DNA from: Nocardioides terrigena
GTDB lineage: Bacteria; Actinomycetota; Actinomycetes; Propionibacteriales; Nocardioidaceae
DNA length: 64,000 nucleotides
NCBI RefSeq assembly: GCF_003047265.1
Contig: NZ_PZYY01000002.1
Coordinates: 124,001-188,000, forward strand
Direction of reading: 5' to 3'
The notes beneath the pieces are model-generated. The model had not been told where the DNA came from. It saw only the letters and a program-made list of their open reading frames with translations, and did no database searches. Shown here piece by piece: positions 24,668-32,820 of the stretch. Every line of letters starts with the position of its first letter. Position 1 is the first letter of the stretch. Both the position numbers and the translations under genes were made by a program.

Positions 24668-25321
24668 ATGACCGTGATGACACGACGACGCCGCCCCGTG
24701 CGCGTCACCCTGGCCCACGAGTGCGACCTCGTGACGGTCGGATTCGCAGGCCTTCTCGCGCCGTACGCCCACCGCGTGCAGGTGCTCCCGTCGCCGGGCG
24801 GGGTGCCCTCCCGCGACGTGGACCTCACCCTCCACGACACCCTCGCGGGTGTGAAGGACCTTCCCCTCGCCGCCGTGCGCTCCGTCGTGCACGACGGACG
24901 CCTGGTCACCTGGACCTGGAACGCCCGTCCCGAGCTGGTCGAGCTGGCCCTGGGCAACGGTGTCAGCGGGGTCCTCTCCAAGGCCCTGCCCGCGCCCCGG
25001 CTCGTGTCGGCCCTCGAGTCGATCCACCACGGTCGTCCGGTCGTCGACCTCGGCAGCGACCAGCGCCCGACCGGGTCGGGGGCGTCGTCCGAGGCGCTCA
25101 CCCCGCGCGAGGCCCAGGTCATCGCGATGATCACCCAGGGCCTCGACAACCAGACGATCGCCGATCGGGCTTCGATCAGCATCAACTCGCTCAAGTCCTA
25201 CATCCGGTCGGCCTACCGCAAGATGGGCGTCGCCTCGCGGTCGCAGGCCGTCCTGTGGGGCGTGCGCCACGGCTACCTCGCCTCGGTCGGGACCGTGGAG
25301 GACCCCGAGCTCACCGCCTGA
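24668..25321 (+). CDS. LuxR-family regulator with atypical receiver domain
   Basis: 217 residues. The N-terminal 125 residues resemble a receiver (VRVTLAHECDLVTVGFAGLL, DLTLHDTLAG, GVSGVLSKALPAPRLVSAL) but the usual DD pair is E-C-D, so phosphorylation is doubtful. The C-terminal LuxR HTH is normal: LTPREAQVIAMITQGLDNQT, SINSLKSYIRSAYRKMG. It is divergent from the sigma factor gene with 178 bases between starts, and may work in the same stress circuit. ATG 24668; ATG 24677 is also possible. A long hairpin follows the stop. Confidence 0.88.
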   Translation: MTVMTRRRRPVRVTLAHECDLVTVGFAGLLAPYAHRVQVLPSPGGVPSRDVDLTLHDTLAGVKDLPLAAVRSVVHDGRLVTWTWNARPELVELALGNGVSGVLSKALPAPRLVSALESIHHGRPVVDLGSDQRPTGSGASSEALTPREAQVIAMITQGLDNQTIADRASISINSLKSYIRSAYRKMGVASRSQAVLWGVRHGYLASVGTVEDPELTA

Positions 25322-25327
25322 GACAGG

Positions 25328-25377
25328 AGTGGCCGGCCGGGGTCCGGGCTGCGTGAGTCCGGCCCCGACCGGCCACT
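25328..25377 (+). terminator. Long hairpin terminator after the LuxR regulator
   Basis: Arms AGTGGCCGG...GGGG and CCCC...CCGGCCACT form a stem of nearly 20 bp with one mismatch, loop about 10 bases, starting seven bases after the stop. Confidence 0.7.
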
Positions 25378-25482
25378 GGTCCGTGTCACGGGGGTACGAC
25401 GCCTCGCACCGTCCGCCGTTGCCGGTGTCGTACCCGTGCCGTGCGAATACATACGTCGGGCCGTCCCGGGTACGTCACGGGC

Positions 25483-25989
25483 ATGACTGCCCACCTGGGA
25501 GAGCCCGACACCGGACGAGCGCCGGTGCACACCGGCGAGGACCTCGCGGCGCTGCTGGCCGAGCAGCACGGCGAGCTGCGCGAGGCCTGGTGCCGCGTGC
25601 CCCGCCTGCACTCCGGCGCGCGGGAGGACGTCTTCCTGCACGCCCGCCGCCTGCTCGCGGTGCACGTCGCGCTCGAGCAGGTCGTGCTCCTACCCCGGCT
25701 GGAGGTCGACGAGGCCGGGGCCGCCCTCGGCCGCGAGGTGCTCGCGGCCGAGCAGGAGGGGCTGGAGTCCCTGGGCTTCGACGCGGCCTGCGCGCGGGTC
25801 GCGGTCGCGTTCCTGCGCCACTGCGCCGCCCTGGAGGAGGTGCGGCTCACCGGCGTGCTGCCCGAGGCCGACCGTGAGGCCGTCGCGACCGCGATCGCCC
25901 TCTGGGACGGGACGGGCGACGCCTACCTCGGCAACACGTGGGTCGAGATGCGTGACACCGCGGTCGAGCAGCTCGCACCCCGGGACTGA
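25483..25989 (+). CDS. Hemerythrin-like HHE domain protein
   Basis: 168 residues, helical. His/Glu pairs expected of a hemerythrin/HHE cation-binding domain occur at LLAEQHGELREAW, FLHARRLLAVHVALEQVVLLPRL and FLRHCAALEE, so a di-iron site is plausible. Such proteins sense or bind O2, NO or iron in stress responses. ATG 25483 is 42 bases into the longest open frame and gives a natural N-terminus; no strong Shine-Dalgarno is seen. Converges on the GAF-ANTAR gene with two bases between them. Confidence 0.8.
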   Translation: MTAHLGEPDTGRAPVHTGEDLAALLAEQHGELREAWCRVPRLHSGAREDVFLHARRLLAVHVALEQVVLLPRLEVDEAGAALGREVLAAEQEGLESLGFDAACARVAVAFLRHCAALEEVRLTGVLPEADREAVATAIALWDGTGDAYLGNTWVEMRDTAVEQLAPRD

Positions 25990-25991
25990 GG

Positions 25992-26678
25992 TCAGCCCTC
26001 CGGCAGCGTCCGGCTGTCGATGAGCTGCTGGGCCACCAGGTGCAGCTTGGTGTTGTGGTGCTGGGAGTAGCGGCGCAGCACCTCGAACGCGCGATCCGCG
26101 TCGAGGTCGAACCTCTCCATCAGGATGCCCTGGGCCTGGCCGACCAGGTTGCGCGCGTCGACCGCCTTGCGCAGGTGCTCGTCACCGCGTGCGTGCTGCA
26201 TCGCGACGGCCGCGTGCCGCGCCAGCATGTGCGCGACGTCGGCGTCCGCCTCGTCGAAGGCGCCGGGCTCCGGGTCGTAGAGGTTGAGGCTGCCGATGAC
26301 CTGTTGGCTGGTGTAGAGGCGCGAGCCGAGCATGCTGCGGATCCCGGCGTCCGCCACGGCCTCGCACCAGCGCGGCCATCGCGACTCCTCCCGCACGTCG
26401 CGGATGATCACCTCGTGCCGGTCCGCGATCAGCTCGAGGTCGGGACCCTCGCCGGCCTCTAGCTGGACGGCGTCGAGCCCGGTGACGACGGGGTCGGTCG
26501 CGGCCACGGTCTCGACCCGCGCACCGCCGTGCACGAGGATCACCCCGGCGTAGCCGCAGCCGAAGGTCTTGACCGTGAACTCGAGGATGCGCTCGACGGT
26601 CTCGTCGAGGCCGTCGACGTCGTGCAGGTCGAGGGCGAGCCGGGCGAAGGCCTCGGCATCGGGGGCGGTGTCAGGCAT
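25992..26678 (-). CDS. GAF-ANTAR transcription antitermination regulator
   Basis: 228 residues: GAF sensor domain about 15-155 (GCGYAGVILVHGG, GEGPDLELI, IRSMLGSRLY) and ANTAR RNA-binding domain about 168-225 (ARNLVGQAQGILMERFDLDA, AFEVLRRYSQ). ANTAR proteins bind paired RNA hairpins and prevent termination when their sensor is activated. Common in Nocardioidaceae and Mycobacteriales. ATG 26678 with AGGAGA seven bases upstream. Ligand unknown. Confidence 0.92.
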   Translation of the reverse strand: MPDTAPDAEAFARLALDLHDVDGLDETVERILEFTVKTFGCGYAGVILVHGGARVETVAATDPVVTGLDAVQLEAGEGPDLELIADRHEVIIRDVREESRWPRWCEAVADAGIRSMLGSRLYTSQQVIGSLNLYDPEPGAFDEADADVAHMLARHAAVAMQHARGDEHLRKAVDARNLVGQAQGILMERFDLDADRAFEVLRRYSQHHNTKLHLVAQQLIDSRTLPEG

Positions 26679-26698
26679 CGGGTCTCCTGCGGGGCTGC

Positions 26699-27118
26699 TC
26701 AGAAGGCTCTGCGGCGATCCCCCGTGCCGGGATTGTGGCACGTGCGGTGCCCGCGGTGTCCGTGGCGCCAGCCGCGCGACTTGAGCAGGACGACGAGCCC
26801 GATGAGCCACATCCACCACGGGACCTGGAGCGCGATCGCGAGGACCAGGGCGGCGACCAGGAACGCCCCCAGCGGGAACCGCCACGACGTGCGTCGCGGG
26901 GGCGCCGGGGGCTGCGGAGCCGGCACGACCGCGCGGGGCAGGTCCCAGAACACGATGTCGAGGTCACCACGGGTGCGAGCGGACCAGATCGCGTCGAGGC
27001 GCTCGGCGTGCTCCTCGGTGTCGATGCGACCGGCCGCGTAGTGGTCGTTGAGGATCGAGGTCGCGGACTCGCGCTCCCGGTCGCCGATGCGGGCCTCCGC
27101 CCTGCGGGGCTCGGCCAT
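26699..27118 (-). CDS. DUF1707 membrane protein
   Basis: 139 residues. The N-terminal 60 residues form a DUF1707 domain (RIGDRERESATSILNDHYA, GRIDTEEHAERLDAIW, ARTRGDLDIVFWDLP), then a Pro-rich linker, two adjacent membrane segments (RFPLGAFLVAALVLAIALQV and WWMWLIGLVVLLK) and a His-rich tail (WRHGHRGHRTCHN) that might bind metal. Its ATG shares one base with the PadR stop, so it is cotranscribed with padR and probably its main target or partner. Confidence 0.88.
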   Translation of the reverse strand: MAEPRRAEARIGDRERESATSILNDHYAAGRIDTEEHAERLDAIWSARTRGDLDIVFWDLPRAVVPAPQPPAPPRRTSWRFPLGAFLVAALVLAIALQVPWWMWLIGLVVLLKSRGWRHGHRGHRTCHNPGTGDRRRAF

Positions 27119-27774
27119 CACAGGTCCTCGTCGGGCTCGGGCTCCGGCTCGGTGCCGTCGGCGAGGATCCCGTAGAGCGAGCGACGGGTCTCGACCAGGA
27201 CGCCGATCGCGGCCTTGCGCTGGGTGTCGGAGCCCTGCGTGACGATCTGCCACACCGCGCTCATGACCTGGCCGATCTCCGACTTGAGGTCGCCCGAGGT
27301 GCCGGTCGACGACCGCTGCTGGGCCCGCTCGAAGGGCGCCCAGACGGCCTCGAGCTCGTCGGCGCGCTCCGCGACGTAGCGACCGCCCTCGGTGGTGAGG
27401 CGCAGGGTCTTGCGGCCGCGCTCGTCGTCGGTCTCGACGAGGCCCTCGTCGGCGAGCTGCTGGATCGTGGGGTAGACCGATCCGGGGCTGGGGCGCCAGG
27501 TCCCGTTGCTCCGGTCGGCGATCTGCTGGATGACCTGGTAGCCGTTGACGGGCTCGCCCCGGTCGGCGGCGTCGGCGAGCGCCGACAGGATCGCCAGGCG
27601 GACGTCGCCGCGACGGGCCCGCGGGCCGCCCGAGGGAGGCGGTGCGGTGCCGGTCTGGCCGCCCCAGCCCAGCAGTCCCTGCACCCACGGCGGGGGGCCG
27701 CCGGGGCCGCGGGGCGGGCCGCCCCAGCCGTGCTGGTCGAAGCGGAGCTCCCAGGGGTTCTTGCGGTGTCCCAT
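27118..27774 (-). CDS. PadR-family transcriptional regulator
   Basis: 218 residues. A Gly/Pro/Trp-rich N-terminal extension (about 1-50) precedes the winged helix: RGDVRLAILSALAD, GYQVIQQIADRSNG, WRPSPGSVYPTIQQLADEGLV (the SPGSVYPTLQ hallmark), LRLTTEGGRYV. A C-terminal helical region for dimerisation follows. ATG 27774. An 18-bp near-perfect palindrome 54 bases upstream is a good autoregulatory operator. Forms an operon with the DUF1707 gene, a pairing known elsewhere for membrane-stress regulators. Confidence 0.92.
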   Translation of the reverse strand: MGHRKNPWELRFDQHGWGGPPRGPGGPPPWVQGLLGWGGQTGTAPPPSGGPRARRGDVRLAILSALADAADRGEPVNGYQVIQQIADRSNGTWRPSPGSVYPTIQQLADEGLVETDDERGRKTLRLTTEGGRYVAERADELEAVWAPFERAQQRSSTGTSGDLKSEIGQVMSAVWQIVTQGSDTQRKAAIGVLVETRRSLYGILADGTEPEPEPDEDL

Positions 27775-27827
27775 GTGTGTGTCCTCCCGATGTCCGGCGT
27801 CGGCAGTCGCTGACCTGTCGCCGACGT

Positions 27828-27845
27828 ATTGCGATATATCGCGAT
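27828..27845. promoter_or_regulatory. Candidate PadR operator
   Basis: ATTGCGATATATCGCGAT, an 18-bp palindrome with one mismatched pair; the central CGATATATCG (27832-27841) is perfect. It is AT-rich in a GC-rich context and lies in the promoter region of the padR-DUF1707 operon. Confidence 0.7.
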
Positions 27846-27909
27846 CGTACGACGAGGGATCGACCCGCACAAGGAGATTCCGTCCCGGGAACCGGGCGCC
27901 CGGGGCGCG

Positions 27910-28791
27910 CTAGAAGATCGGCGGCAGGTCGGAGGCCCGACCGGTGAAGTCGGGGTCGCGCTTCTCGCGGAAGGCGGCGACGCCCTCCTTGCCGTCACCG
28001 ACGGAGGTGTGCCACATGGCCAGCGAGTCGGCCCGGTGCATCTCGAGCGGCGACGCGGCCGACGTGCCGGCGTACAACAGCTGCTTGGCGAGGGCCAGCG
28101 CGACGGGGGAGCGGCCGACGACGAAGGAGCGCGCCAGGTCGAGCGCGGCCGGGAGCAGGTCGTCGGGTTCGTGGACCGAGCGCACGAGGCGTCCGTCGCG
28201 GGCGGCCTCGGCGGTGAGGACCTCCGCGGAGTAGACCCACTCCAGCGCCTGCTGGAGGCCGACGATGCGGGGCAGGAAGTACGACGAGCACGCCTCGGGA
28301 ACGATGCCGAGGCGACCGAAGACGAAGCCGATCCGGGCCTTCGTGGAGGCCATCCGGATGTCCATCGCGAGCGTCATGGTCGCCCCGATGCCCACGGCCG
28401 GACCGTTGATCGCGGCGATGACGGGCTTCGGGCACGCGTGGATCGCCAGCGCCACCTTGCCGCCGGTGTCGCGGACCCCGTCCTGGTAGGGCGCCTCGGT
28501 GAGGTGGTCGCGCATCCCGTCCGGCGTGGGGGCCGCGTCCTCGTCGAGTCCGAAGACGTTGCCCTCGGCGGAGAGGTCCATGCCGGCGCAGAATGCGCGC
28601 CCGGAGCCGGTCACCACGATGGCGCGGATCGCGTCGTCGGTGGCCGCGGAGCGGAAGAAGTGCTCGAGCTCGCGTGCCATCGTGACGGTGAAGGCGTTGA
28701 GGGACTCGGGTCGGTCGAGGGTGAGCGTGCAGACGCCGTCGTCGTCCGTCGTGACCGAGAGGGTGTCGTGGTCCACCGGTGCCGACGTCAT
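27910..28791 (-). CDS. Enoyl-CoA hydratase/isomerase family protein
   Basis: 293-residue crotonase-fold protein for beta-oxidation or a related pathway. Oxyanion-hole blocks are AFCAGMDLSAEGN and AAINGPAVGIGATMTLAMD; the catalytic-region GFVFGRLGIVPEACSSYFLPRIVG contains the Glu used by hydratases (VPEACSS). ATG 28791 overlaps the stop of the upstream LCP gene (ATGA), an odd partner for a lipid enzyme, so coupling may be only compactness. Substrate not assignable. Confidence 0.92.
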   Translation of the reverse strand: MTSAPVDHDTLSVTTDDDGVCTLTLDRPESLNAFTVTMARELEHFFRSAATDDAIRAIVVTGSGRAFCAGMDLSAEGNVFGLDEDAAPTPDGMRDHLTEAPYQDGVRDTGGKVALAIHACPKPVIAAINGPAVGIGATMTLAMDIRMASTKARIGFVFGRLGIVPEACSSYFLPRIVGLQQALEWVYSAEVLTAEAARDGRLVRSVHEPDDLLPAALDLARSFVVGRSPVALALAKQLLYAGTSAASPLEMHRADSLAMWHTSVGDGKEGVAAFREKRDPDFTGRASDLPPIF

Positions 28792-30026
28792 CCGCGTGGC
28801 ATCCCGCTCGGGGTGCACAGGCTGTCGGGGATGCTGGCCGTGTCGTCCTCGCGGATGTAGGAGAAGAGCTCCTCGGACCGCTCCTCGTCCCACGTGACGG
28901 CGAGGTCCTGGATCGGCACCCCGCACGTGAGGCCGGAGTCGCCGTCGACCCGCGTCATCGCGAGGGCGAAGCGCCCCAGCGAGATCGGGCTGGTGCCCTC
29001 GCTCACCGAGAACGACCCGGACGACGCCATGGCGAGCTGGTAGTAGCGCACCGGGTTGAGGAAGGTCCACACCGACAGGGCCTTGTCGCCGATCGCCGAG
29101 ACGACCTCGCGCTGGGCGCGGGCGCGGTCGATGTCGCCGAGCTCGGCGTAGGTCTTGCGGGAGCGGGCGTAGCCGAGGGCGGTCTTGCCGTCGGCCTCCT
29201 GGCAGCCCTTCGGGATGTCGAGGTTGGCGTCGGGGTCCTTCATCGCGGTGCGCGGGCAGATCTCCACACCACCCACGGCGTCGACCATGCCCACGAAGCC
29301 GCCGAAGCCGATCTCGATGTAGTCGTCGATGCGGATGCCGGTCTCGTTCTCGAGGGTGCGGATGAGCAGCTGGGGGCCGCCGTAGGCAAAGGCGGCGTTG
29401 ACCTTGTTGCCCTCGCCGTAGCCCGGGATCGAGACGATCGAGTCCCGGGGGATCGACATCAACATGTTGGGGCCGTCGCCGGTGTGGAGCAGCATGATCG
29501 TGTCGGTGCGCTGCCCGACCTCGCCGCCGGTGCCGAGCTCCTCGCGCTCCGCCTCGGTGAGGTCGTCACGGGAGTCGGAGCCCACGATCAGGTAGGTGTT
29601 GCCGCCCTGCTCGTCGGGGCGGCCCTCGTCGGCGGGCATCGCGTCGATCTTGTCGACCTTGCTCCACGCCCAGAAGGGCACCGCGAGCATGAAGACGAGC
29701 CACACCAGGACGAGCAGCTTGACGATGCCGAAGCGGAAGCGCGGGCGGGTCCGCTGCTCCTTCGGCCGGGGCGGGGGAGCGGGCGTGGCCGAGCGGGTCG
29801 GGCCGCCGGGCGGTCGGCCACCGCCGGACGACGTCCGCGGCTGGGTGGGCATGACCCGCGTCTCGTCCGGTCGCTCCGGCTCGCCGGAGCGACCCCGGGT
29901 GGGGACCATCCGGGTGGCGTCGGCCGAGCCGGCGGGGGGAGAGCCCTTGCCGCCCTTGCCGTAGAGCCAGTCGTACTCGGGGGTCCCTTCCTCGGGACCG
30001 CCCTTCCCGGGGGGACGTTCAGCCAT
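28788..30026 (-). CDS. LytR-CpsA-Psr (LCP) family cell-wall glycopolymer ligase
   Basis: 412 residues. A Pro/Arg-rich cytoplasmic N-terminus of about 95 residues, one membrane segment (IVKLLVLVWLVFMLAVPFWA, about 99-118), then the extracellular LCP domain: YLIVGSDSRDDL, GQRTDTIMLLH, MSIPRDSIV, NKVNAAFAYGG and YARSRKTYAELGDIDRARAQ. LCP enzymes move glycopolymers from lipid carriers to peptidoglycan. TAGCGT on the minus strand (30039-30034) lies seven bases before ATG 30026: a leaderless promoter interlocked with that of the divergent thioesterase gene. Confidence 0.93.
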   Translation of the reverse strand: MAERPPGKGGPEEGTPEYDWLYGKGGKGSPPAGSADATRMVPTRGRSGEPERPDETRVMPTQPRTSSGGGRPPGGPTRSATPAPPPRPKEQRTRPRFRFGIVKLLVLVWLVFMLAVPFWAWSKVDKIDAMPADEGRPDEQGGNTYLIVGSDSRDDLTEAEREELGTGGEVGQRTDTIMLLHTGDGPNMLMSIPRDSIVSIPGYGEGNKVNAAFAYGGPQLLIRTLENETGIRIDDYIEIGFGGFVGMVDAVGGVEICPRTAMKDPDANLDIPKGCQEADGKTALGYARSRKTYAELGDIDRARAQREVVSAIGDKALSVWTFLNPVRYYQLAMASSGSFSVSEGTSPISLGRFALAMTRVDGDSGLTCGVPIQDLAVTWDEERSEELFSYIREDDTASIPDSLCTPSGMPRG

Positions 30027-30049
30027 GGCCGAGACGCTACCGTGCGCGC
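30027..30049. promoter_or_regulatory. Overlapping divergent leaderless promoters (LCP / thioesterase)
   Basis: Only 23 bases separate the two start codons. TAGCGT (minus, 30039-30034) serves the LCP gene and TACCGT (plus, 30038-30043) the thioesterase gene; the two -10 boxes share two bases. Both have 6-7 bases to the start codon. Confidence 0.7.
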
Positions 30050-30556
30050 ATGAGTGAAGCGCTCACCCCGCGTCCGGTGTCCTTCTCCCGGGTCTCGCTC
30101 GCGATCGCCGCGACCTCGGTCCACGCCAACATCCTGGGCAACGTCCACGGTGGCGAGATCATGAAGCTCGCGGACTCGACCGCCGGGGCGGTGGCCTTCC
30201 GGCACAGCGACGGCCCGGCGGTCACCGCCGCCATGGACGAGATGACCTTCCTGCGACCCGTCCACGTCGGGGACATCGTGACGACGTACGCCCAGGTCAA
30301 CTGGGCCGGGCGCTCGTCGATGGAGATCGGGGTGCGGGTGGAGGCCCAGCCCTGGGGCAACGCCGCCGACGAGCCGGTCCACGTGGCCAGCGCCTACTTC
30401 GTGTTCGTCGCGATCGACGACGACGGTGCCCCCCGACCGGTCCCCGGGCTCGTGACCGAGACTCCGACGGAGGTACGCCGCGAGCGCGAGGCGCAGATCC
30501 GGCGCGCGCACCGGCTCGCCCGCAAGCGGGAGATCGACCGGGGGCGCGAGGCATGA
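30050..30556 (+). CDS. Acyl-CoA thioesterase (hotdog fold, BACH/YciA-like)
   Basis: 168 residues. NILGNVHGGEIMKLADSTAG (about 27-46) has the N-x-x-G...GG pattern and the Asp of the thioesterase active site; FLRPVHVGDIV and YFVFVAID are hotdog strands. It hydrolyses acyl-CoA in the cytosol; chain length unknown. A basic C-terminal helix (REREAQIRRAHRLARKREIDRG) extends beyond the usual domain. The stop overlaps the next ATG (ATGA). Leaderless start. Confidence 0.92.
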   Translation: MSEALTPRPVSFSRVSLAIAATSVHANILGNVHGGEIMKLADSTAGAVAFRHSDGPAVTAAMDEMTFLRPVHVGDIVTTYAQVNWAGRSSMEIGVRVEAQPWGNAADEPVHVASAYFVFVAIDDDGAPRPVPGLVTETPTEVRREREAQIRRAHRLARKREIDRGREA

Positions 30557-31104
30557 CGGCCCCGTGGGTGCCCGGTGAGGTGATCACCCGGCGCGAGGTC
30601 CTGCACGGGCGGCTCTGGCTCGAGCACCCGGTGACCGTGGTGGACGACGACGGCACCACCTTCGCGGTGCTGCTGGAACCGGGGTCGCCGTTCACCTTCC
30701 ACGACCATCCGATCGGCCCGCACCCGTGGGGCGCCCACGAGGCCTGGGGCGGGACGACCGTCCTCCAGGTGCACCGGGCCGGGGAGCGCTACGGCGCCTG
30801 GAAGTTCTTCGACGAGACCCCGGCCGGCCCGCGGTTCCGTTACTGGTACCTCAACTTCGAGTCGCCGATCGTCCGTGACGACGACGGCTACGACACCGAC
30901 GACCACGGCCTCGACCTGATCGTCCACCCCGACGGACGCCGGGAGTGGAAGGACGTCGAGCACCTCCACGTCCAGCGGGCCCAGGGCCGGATCGACCTCG
31001 AGACCGTGGGTGCGGTCCTCGAGGCCGCCGACCGGGTGGTCGACCTGCTCGACGCCGACGACCGCTGGTGGTCCGAGTACGACGAGTGGACGCCCGAGGC
31101 CTGA
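30553..31104 (+). CDS. DUF402 domain protein
   Basis: 183 residues. WKFFDETPAGPRFRYWYLNF, YDTDDHGLDLIVHPDG and EWKDVEHL match DUF402, a fold that in FomD and related proteins acts as a divalent-metal phosphatase on nucleotides; the acidic cluster DTDDHGLDL is the likely metal site. The ATG overlaps the thioesterase stop. Substrate unknown. A terminator-like hairpin overlaps its stop. Confidence 0.85.
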   Translation: MTAPWVPGEVITRREVLHGRLWLEHPVTVVDDDGTTFAVLLEPGSPFTFHDHPIGPHPWGAHEAWGGTTVLQVHRAGERYGAWKFFDETPAGPRFRYWYLNFESPIVRDDDGYDTDDHGLDLIVHPDGRREWKDVEHLHVQRAQGRIDLETVGAVLEAADRVVDLLDADDRWWSEYDEWTPEA

Positions 31105-31119
31105 GGGTCCCTCAGCCTC
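31096..31119 (+). terminator. Hairpin at the end of the DUF402 gene
   Basis: GAGGCCTGAGGG pairs with CCCTCAGCCTC with one bulged base; the stem contains the TGA stop. It separates the thioesterase-DUF402 unit from the galactofuran locus. Confidence 0.55.
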
Positions 31120-31211
31120 CGGGGTGGGGCGTCGGCGCGTCGTACCGGGTTGTGACGGGTGGGACTGGTGATACTGGGCGGGCTGACTTCCCCCAGCAAG
31201 AGAGGCACCCC

Positions 31212-32786
31212 ATGCCACCCGACAGCTCCAGCGGGTCGCACCCCGACGCTCCGCACGGAACCACCGGTCCCACCGTCACCTCGAGTGACGCGGGCCGCTC
31301 CAGCACCGCCGACCGGGCGCAGCGCGTGCGCTTCCGCCGCGCCGTGACGCTGATGGTGATGACCCTCGTCATCCCCGGCTCCGCGCAGCTCGTGGCCGGC
31401 AACCGCCGCATCGGCCGGATCGCCACACGCGTGTGGATGACGGTCGTCGTGGTCACCCTCCTGAGCGCCGTCGTGTCGGTCTTCGCGCACTCCTTCGTCT
31501 TCTGGGTCGCCTCCAACACCCTGCTCCTCGGCGTCATCCGCCTCGGCCTGATGGCCCTCGCCGTCGGCTGGGCCCTCCTCTTCATGGACGCCTGGCGGCT
31601 CGGGCAGCCCCTCGGGCTCCAGCGCCAGCAGCGGCTCGCGGTCGTCGGCGTCAACGGGCTGCTCTCCCTGACCGTCGCCGGCGCGCTGCTCTTCGGCGCC
31701 CACATGGTCGACGTGCAGCGCCAGTTCATGCTCACGATGTTCGGCGACGGCGCCGTGGTCGGCGCCCACGAGGGCCGGTTCAACGTGCTGCTCCTCGGCG
31801 GCGACTCCGGAGCCGGCCGCTGGGGCCTGCGTCCCGACTCGCTCACCGTGGCCAGCATCGACGCCCGCACGGGCAAGACCGTGCTCATCGGCCTGCCCCG
31901 CAACATGGCGAACTTCCCCTTCGAGGAGGGGTCGCCTATGGCGAAGGCGTTCCCTGGCGGCTTCGACTGCGACGGCTGCTACCTCAACGGCGTCAGCACC
32001 TGGGCCCAGGACAACACCGAGCTCTTCAAGGGCTCCGACAACCCCGGCGTCGACGCCACGGTGTCGGCCGTCGAGGGCATCACCGACCTCGACATCAACT
32101 ACTACGCCATGGTCAACCTCGCCGGCTTCCGCAACCTCGTCGACGCGGTCGGCGGCGTGGAGCTGACGGTGCGCGACCGGATCCCGGTCGGGCTGCCGCA
32201 CGACTCCTTCTTCCGCTACATCGAGCCGGGCACGCGCACGCTCGACGGCATGGACACCCTGTGGTTCGCCCGGGCGCGCGAGGGGTCCGACGACTACTCG
32301 CGGATGGCCCGCCAGAAGTGCGTCATGAACGCGATGCTCCAGCAGGTCAGCCCGGAGACGGCCCTGCGCAACTTCGAGAAGATCGCCAAGGCCTCCTCGG
32401 AGATGATCTCGACCAGCGTGCCCCGCGGCGAGGTCGGCCGCTTCGCCGAGCTGGCCCTCAAGGCCAAGAGCCAGAAGATCGCGACCGTCTCGCTGGTGCC
32501 GCCGCTCATCTCCACGGCCGACCCGGACATCGACCTCGTCCACAGCACGATCGCCGCGGCGATCGACAAGGCCGAGGGCCAGGCCCCGGCACCCGCGCCG
32601 GCTCCCGCGCCCGCCGAGGACGAGGCCGAGGCGGCCACCGACCCCGCGACCGGGACCGAGCCGGCGCCGGCTCCCGCCCCGGCCGCCACGCCCGCCGCTC
32701 CGCCGTCGATGACGGGCGGCTCGCTCGGGACGCTCAAGGACGGGTACGCCGCCAACGACTCCGAGGACCTCGGGGCGGCCTGCTAG
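31212..32786 (+). CDS. LCP-family protein, long polytopic form
   Basis: 524 residues. A 45-residue polar N-terminus, then four hydrophobic segments (VMTLVIPGSAQLVAG; WMTVVVVTLLSAVVSVF; VIRLGLMALAVGWALLFMDA; VGVNGLLSLTVAGALLFGA), then the LCP domain: NVLLLGGDSGAGRWGLRPDS, SIDARTGKTVLIGLPRNMAN, FRNLVDAVGGVEL and WFARAREGSDDYSRMARQ. An Ala/Pro-rich tail follows. LCP proteins attach glycopolymers to peptidoglycan; lying just before the galactofuran genes, this one is a good candidate for the galactan ligase. ATG 31212 with AGAGAGG upstream. Confidence 0.92.
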   Translation: MPPDSSSGSHPDAPHGTTGPTVTSSDAGRSSTADRAQRVRFRRAVTLMVMTLVIPGSAQLVAGNRRIGRIATRVWMTVVVVTLLSAVVSVFAHSFVFWVASNTLLLGVIRLGLMALAVGWALLFMDAWRLGQPLGLQRQQRLAVVGVNGLLSLTVAGALLFGAHMVDVQRQFMLTMFGDGAVVGAHEGRFNVLLLGGDSGAGRWGLRPDSLTVASIDARTGKTVLIGLPRNMANFPFEEGSPMAKAFPGGFDCDGCYLNGVSTWAQDNTELFKGSDNPGVDATVSAVEGITDLDINYYAMVNLAGFRNLVDAVGGVELTVRDRIPVGLPHDSFFRYIEPGTRTLDGMDTLWFARAREGSDDYSRMARQKCVMNAMLQQVSPETALRNFEKIAKASSEMISTSVPRGEVGRFAELALKAKSQKIATVSLVPPLISTADPDIDLVHSTIAAAIDKAEGQAPAPAPAPAPAEDEAEAATDPATGTEPAPAPAPAATPAAPPSMTGGSLGTLKDGYAANDSEDLGAAC

Positions 32787-32804
32787 GCGGGGGCGTGCGG
32801 CACC

Positions 32805-32820
32805 TAGGGTGTACGCCGTG
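32805..32820 (+). promoter_or_regulatory. Leaderless promoter of the galactofuran glycosyltransferase operon
   Basis: TAGGGT at 32805-32810 seven bases before GTG 32818. The five downstream genes overlap or nearly overlap, so this may drive much of the operon; a second TAGACT box at 34654-34659 lies before glf. Confidence 0.6.

Noticed and set aside
25389..25472. Two GGGTAC words before the hemerythrin gene as sigma-B/F -10 elements
   Set aside because: No GTTT-like -35 at the required 14-16 bases; the word is common in this GC-rich DNA.
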